Source: Sipunculus nudus
Taxonomy: Eukaryota; Annelida; Sipuncula; Golfingiida; Sipunculidae
Assembly (NCBI GenBank): GCA_026874595.1
Contig: CM049306.1
Location: 24,977,519-25,041,518, forward strand
Length of the DNA: 64,000 nt
Direction of reading: 5' to 3'
Shown: one piece after another, positions 59,565-64,000 of the stretch
Numbering within the stretch: position 1 is the stretch's first letter
Layout of the letters: every line of letters begins with the position of its first letter
Notes under the pieces: model-generated
Databases searched by the model: none
Seen by the model: the letters and a program-made list of their open reading frames with translations, nothing else
Told to the model about the DNA's origin: nothing
Translations under genes and position numbers: made by a program

Positions 59565-59930
59565 GCTGCCTCAAGCTACTGCACTGAGTGAACTCTTGAC
59601 CTGCACCTGGCTAGACTGAGTGACATTTTGACCTGTACCTGGCTGCACTGAGTGAACCCTTGACCTGTTGCATAATCTGACACAGTTGGCAGTCTGCCAA
59701 AGCTATAAATAGATTCAGACTGAACTTTGGTGCCAAATATGATGCAGTGAGCAGTCTGCAAAGCTATAAATAGAATGCAGCTACTGCACTGAGTGAACTC
59801 TTGATCTATACCTGGCTGCACTTCTTCCAATCCTGGCACTGTGCCAAAACTATTTATAGAGCTGACATCATCTTGGCTAATGGCCAACATCAAGGCACTG
59901 GCAATCTGCCAATGGTAAACCAAGTGCTGC
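59565..59930. repeat. Complex tandem repeat
   Basis: CTGCACTGAGTGAACTCTTG-type units with GACCTGTACCTGGCTGCACT recur near 59580, 59628 and 59787. AGTCTGCMAAGCTATAAATAG occurs twice, near 59692 and 59753. The 121-codon minus-strand ORF across it is repeat-encoded. Confidence 0.7.
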
Positions 59931-60539
59931 CATCTGAACACAAAAGTGGTCCCTACTTGAAATAACTTTGAAATTTATTTTCCCAATACAAAATGCTTTT
60001 CAGCTGACTTTTTATAAAAAAAGAAATCAGGAATATATGTAAAATTATTATGGATGCATACTGAATGCAAAATTAAAATACAGATATTATCTCATTGATG
60101 GCAAATTCTTGAATTAAGTTGAGTAGATATACCAATAATTTATAATCCACGGACAATTGTCTTTATATAGCCACAGAGAGCTGAATACACATGATTGTAA
60201 CATTGCCTGGTATGATGAATAACTTAAATCATAAATCTAAATTTTTTAAAAGCTTTTAAAAAATCTTTCTTGTCAATATTAACTAAAGATAACCTGAAAT
60301 CTAAAAGTCTAGTGGCATGATGTAAAAGATGCTGATAAAATGGTGCCAGGCTAGATGTAACAGCATCACACAGCTGACATATATGGTAAAATGACTCAAT
60401 TCAATCTCCATAATTCAGCCAAAATCATTCATGTGGAACCATTAATGACAATTATTATAAGAATTATTGTAGGAATTATTCTTGTAAAATATTTAACAAA
60501 CTGGCTTCAGTGACATCAGTCGAAAAACGTTTTGCAGGT

Positions 60540-61420
60540 TTATAGCTCATATATATATCATAAGTTCAGCTTCCCATAACTCAGCCAAAAAGCACTGAAC
60601 CAAAACCATTTGAACAAACTTGAATTATCAACATCTGAGGATAATTAATGTGTGAGATTTAAGAATTTTGCCTAGTGGTTTTTGAGAAGAAGATCTTTGT
60701 AGCCACTGAGCTAAAATGGGCTGTTATGGCATATGACTAAATTCAGCTTCCCATAACTTAGCCAAAAGTCACTGAAAAGAGACCATTTGAACAAACCTCT
60801 GAAAGCACTACCCTAGGATCATTTATGTGCGATATTAAACATTTTGGTCATATGGTTTCAGAGAAGAAGTTTTTTGTAGCCCTCAGTGTGATACAGGCAC
60901 TGATGACCCTGTACAAAAAAGGCTGATGCAGCTGGCGCCACCAATTCCTCATTTCAGATATGACCAATGTGACCAACATTGGCATAAAATTTGGTGATGA
61001 TAGCTACAGCCCTTTCTGAGATTTAAATTTTAATACACTTTTTTGCACAGTTAACAAAGTTCAACAAGTGTATCTCGGCCAAAAATATCCGAACTGGAAC
61101 CATTCGAACAAACTTGAGAAAGATTGTTCCAGGGACCATTTCTGTGAAATATTGGACAATTTGGCTGGACAGTTTCGGAGAAGAAAATTTTTAAAGCTTT
61201 TTCAGCTTTTTCCCTATAAAATCTAATAAAAAAAAGCAGTTAGAAAAAAATAAACAAAATCCAATAGTTTTTTGGATGACTGATTATTTGCAAAACATTT
61301 GGTGATGCTAGCTCCTGCCGTTTTTGAGATAGCTATGGTTAACATACAGACGACGCACGATGGACGACGCACGACCGACTACGCTGCACCATCGCATAAG
61401 CTCACAGGTTCGCTAAAAAA
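60540..61420 (+). mobile_element. Family E repeat element
   Basis: The block TTCAGCTTCCCATAACT, GCCAAAA, CATTTGAACAAAC and GAGAAGAAG occurs at about 60566 and again at about 60744, with a diverged third near 61060. TGGCGCCACC lies at 60933. The end shows GACGACGCACGA repeats, then AAGCTCACAGG and CGCTAAAAAA at 61420, similar in style to the family A end. The left boundary is not certain. Confidence 0.55.
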
Positions 61421-61480
61421 TACTGAACAGTCAATTATGGTCTTCTTCTGAAAAAATCCAAGATAATTATCAGAAATTAC

Positions 61481-61550
61481 CTGCATTCTCTGTGATAAAA
61501 TCAAAGAATGTCAAGATAATGACAGAACCACCAACAACAAGTAAGTAAAT
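61481..61550 (-). CDS. Candidate coding exon with a hydrophobic helix
   Basis: The minus strand has acceptor-like CAATCCTCAG, 70 open bases reading IYLLVVGGSVIILTFFDF and ITENA, then donor GTAATT after CAG. The hydrophobic run with GG and a following EN resembles the second membrane helix of tetraspanins, but the diagnostic CCG motif is missing, so I do not call it one. It could also be a buried helix of a helical-repeat protein. Confidence 0.3.
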
Positions 61551-61882
61551 CTGAGGATTGTTACAGACACTGTATTGGCCTAGAGAGCTGTATACCTAGG
61601 CTTATTACAGTAATAGCCAGTCCCATAATGTCACATGCCATGACATGCTCATTTTCCTAAGCAACAAAGGTGGCAAAAAAAAATTCTAAGTATCAGTGCT
61701 TTATCTGTTCTCATTGACAATGCCCTTTCAGGAATCCACAGAAGCCAGCTGTCTGGGTGTGATGGGTAGCCCTCCATCTAAGCAGTGCTACAGCGCTCAT
61801 TTACACAGCACTGATGGCAAAATTGCAACTAGACTCCGCTAAATGAGAAGAATCACACAGAGGCTGGAAAGTCATTAGTCCC

Positions 61883-62046
61883 CTACAGTGTTGGCAAAAT
61901 GCCAAGTAGTCTATGAGCTGTAACAGCTTGCCTGTTGCTGATTCTGTAGCATCTGAGAAGATGAAGCTGCATCAATAGCATCTTCCCCTGAGCATCTCCC
62001 ATGAATGAAGCCCGTAACAGTGGCAATATTTGTTTTACAGTTACGG
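61883..62046 (-). CDS. Candidate coding exon with helical composition
   Basis: After ATCTCTTGGGTAAACAG the minus strand is open for 53 codons to a TAG at 61883. The translation includes VKQILPLLRASFMGDAQGK, MLLMQLHLLRCYRISNRQ and AVTAHRLLGILPTL. The leucine pattern suits amphipathic helices as in HEAT/ARM-type proteins. A different, longer frame overlaps on the same strand but has a less protein-like composition. No strong donor is seen. Confidence 0.3.
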
Positions 62047-63345
62047 CTGTTTACCCAAGAGATTAACTTATGATACAGAATATAAATGCTTTGATAGCTT
62101 AAATATCCTGTCAATGTATCATCTGACAAAAACAAAACAGGATGATAAACTGCACTCTGTACTCTATGTATGTGTCCACATGCAGCCACCTCACAGGCAG
62201 AAACTTAATTGGTCATATATTATGAAACATTCCACCTTTCCATCATAATTAGTTTACAATCAGGGTGTTACGATAAAATATTTGTCATATTTAATTGATG
62301 ACATTAATTATTTAATGTAGATTTATGATTGTTGTAATTTTTTAAATGGCAAGAGTTATTCACACATATTGCATCTAAACTTTGCCTTGCTGGCCTTACA
62401 GTGATGTTTACAATCTTTCGATTACTCCTTTATTGACAGTTAAGTAACGGTGATCATGTCTTGGCTTTTACCTGAGCTGTCATTTACATGTTATGATTAA
62501 AATAATCATCAGCAGAGCTTTGTTCAGAGGATTCAGCTTAGATAGAAACCTGTTCTAGTCTGAGTTACTGGATATTAAGGGTATCTGACATGAATAGCAC
62601 GCGCATCGATGACTTCCTTATCATAACTTTTTGGGCTTTAAAATGACTCTTCTTGCATACTTTTAACAGGTTTTCTAAATGGTTAAACAAAACAATTGAT
62701 ACTTTTGTCTTAGTGCATTATCTGTCAGACTCATCTCACATTCTGCACTAATAGAAGATGTAAGTTTGACACTACTGGTGCTTCATATTCCCACAGGCCA
62801 AGAAATTATTCAGTCTTCTGGGGGATGCTTATGATATACATTCTCTAATATAAGACTGTATAATCAGAAAGACAAACCAGTCTCAGGTTCTACAGGAGAG
62901 CCAACAGTGTTAATGTTCTCACATAACAGCAGCAATACAACCCTAGGTAAGCTCATCATCATATACAGTTCTTTGTAGTACTGCATCACTACATATTACA
63001 TTGGTATCAATTCATTTAGCAACTATTGTATGTACCTCTGATCAGTTAACAAGGACAAATCTTCTTAAATCTGATCCTGAAAGACAATGGTCCCCCATCC
63101 AGGCTCAAGAAATTAAATAACAGTACTATTTTTAAAGGTTTATGCTATTTTCAGCCCTTGGTAATCATTTGGTTTTTTTTCTGATTTTCAGTGAAATGTG
63201 AGGAATTCTTCTTCTTTAGCCCATATTCCTCCATGAGTGTGAAACCAGACAGAAACTAACTACATGTAGACATAAAAGCAATCTTTTGCAGACTCTACTG
63301 GAGCCTTATGCAACATAATCTGAAATTTTATACAAGTTTCTTTAC
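62047..63345. other. Unassigned stretch
   Basis: Nothing firmly recognised. A plus-strand donor-like GTAAGT at 62761 and acceptor-like TTCCCACAG near 62804 are only about 45 bases apart, too close for a normal animal intron. Confidence 0.35.
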
Positions 63346-63413
63346 CTGCAAGATGACCTGGTTCTCTATTTGCTCAGGCTGAACTTGCTTTGTCAGCAGC
63401 TTACATGTTTTAG
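63346..63413 (-). CDS. Candidate coding exon (unidentified gene)
   Basis: The minus strand has a weak acceptor GATCTTTAG, 68 open bases reading AKTCKLLTKQVQPEQIENQV and ILQ, then a good donor CAG-GTAAAG. The frame stays open upstream to about 63495, so the true acceptor may lie further up. The family is unknown. Confidence 0.28.
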
Positions 63414-64000
63414 CTAAAGATCTTGGTGGTAATGGCACAATTATTTTATGCTTCGATTCCTTCGGTGGACAAAATTGACCCGAGAGGTTATGTTATCACC
63501 ACTATATACATGCTTGTCTGTTTATTCCCTTTGCCATTCTATATACAACTTCAAAATATCTCAAAAACCTATGGATATAAAAATAAAGTGTTTCCAGTGG
63601 TGAAATATTATACTATTTAGCAGTTGCATCTTGATCAAGGAATGAATTAACAGTTTCATGGTTGATTAGATTTGGTATGCTAGCTGGAAGAACATCAATA
63701 ATTGGAGGAAGTACCCACATGTGCTCTCTGAAAGTGGTCTAGCTTTTTATGGCTGTATGGAAGGGGAATTCTTCATACTAGATTCTATACCCAGGAAAGA
63801 ATCACTTTATAACATTATATGTTCATGCACCACATTGCCATGAATCACCAATGTTTACCTAGTTGTGATTCAGACATTTCCTCCTTCAGTTGAAATTTAA
63901 AAATCAAAGCCCTCAATTGTCTGCTGTATAATAAAATGTACATCCAATTAACACCTTAAAGGGATTTAATCAGGATTAATATTATGCCTATTCTTTCACA
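63414..64000. other. Unassigned stretch at the window end
   Basis: Nothing recognised beyond the possible upstream extension of the exon candidate. Confidence 0.35.

Noticed and set aside
59576-59941. 121-codon minus-strand ORF, the second longest in the window
   Set aside because: It is encoded by an imperfect tandem repeat, and the peptide repeats follow the DNA repeats.
61481-61550. Tetraspanin exon
   Set aside because: The hydrophobic run with GG and a following EN fits loosely, but the CCG motif and the rest of the fold are absent nearby.
62761-62804. Plus-strand donor and acceptor pair
   Set aside because: The implied intron of about 43 bases is too short for an animal intron, and the downstream frame closes quickly.
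1-64000. Endogenous viral genes, rRNA or intact tRNA
   Set aside because: None was seen. The only polymerase trace is the short LINE end at 9887-10093.

Overview
The window looks like a stretch of a large, AT-rich, repeat-laden invertebrate nuclear genome, most likely a marine lophotrochozoan such as a bivalve or other mollusc. I infer this from the lack of long ORFs, the AT-rich background with scattered CpG, the many short non-autonomous elements, and the type of tandem-repeat-carrying element present. The species cannot be named from the sequence. I see no bacterial genes, operons, rRNA, intact tRNA, CRISPR array or recognisable complete protein-coding gene.

Most of what can be supported is mobile or repetitive DNA. 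Four groups dominate. (1) Elements that begin near ACAAGKGACCCATGGGTC and end in a hairpin AGCTCAG...CTGAGCT followed by TAAAAA (family A: 21541-22622, 28745-30427, 34911-36784, 38314-40268, 55514-58961). (2) Elements ending in a GTATCC...GGATAC hairpin (family B: 772-1948 and 55708-56866; family C: 11226-13104, 14586-17325, 23960-24811). Most A, B and C copies carry long tandem arrays. The array units contain either the palindrome GGTGGCGCCACC or the nuclear-receptor-like block GACCTTGACCTTTGACC. (3) A 3.4 kb foldback element at 23346-26789 with 0.44-0.49 kb inverted arms built from a 14-base subrepeat, flanked by a 5-base direct repeat TGGGG. (4) Small inverted-repeat elements: 3179-3622, 4122-4480, 4511-4702, 41359-41643 and 52195-52368.

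By region: 0-5 kb holds family B and several small inverted-repeat elements. At 7.6-8.8 kb there is a CpG-rich promoter-like block, duplicated at 44.4 kb, followed by a 64-base minisatellite. At 9.4-10.1 kb there is a dispersed repeat and a dead non-LTR retrotransposon end. The two large family C arrays occupy 11.2-17.3 kb. Family A, then the foldback element with a nested C fragment, occupy 21.5-26.8 kb. Family A copies recur at 28.7-40.3 kb, and 55.5-59 kb holds a family A element with a family B element inserted in it.

Thinly spread between the repeats on the minus strand are short open stretches bounded by plausible splice sites (about 14.4, 28.7, 32.9, 34.4, 41.0, 42.1, 52.5, 61.5, 62.0 and 63.4 kb). 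They could be exons of one or more large genes with repeat-filled introns. None matched a family I can name with confidence, and each is low confidence alone. One nearby stretch (44.8-44.9 kb) is open in several frames on both strands, which shows how easily false exons arise here.
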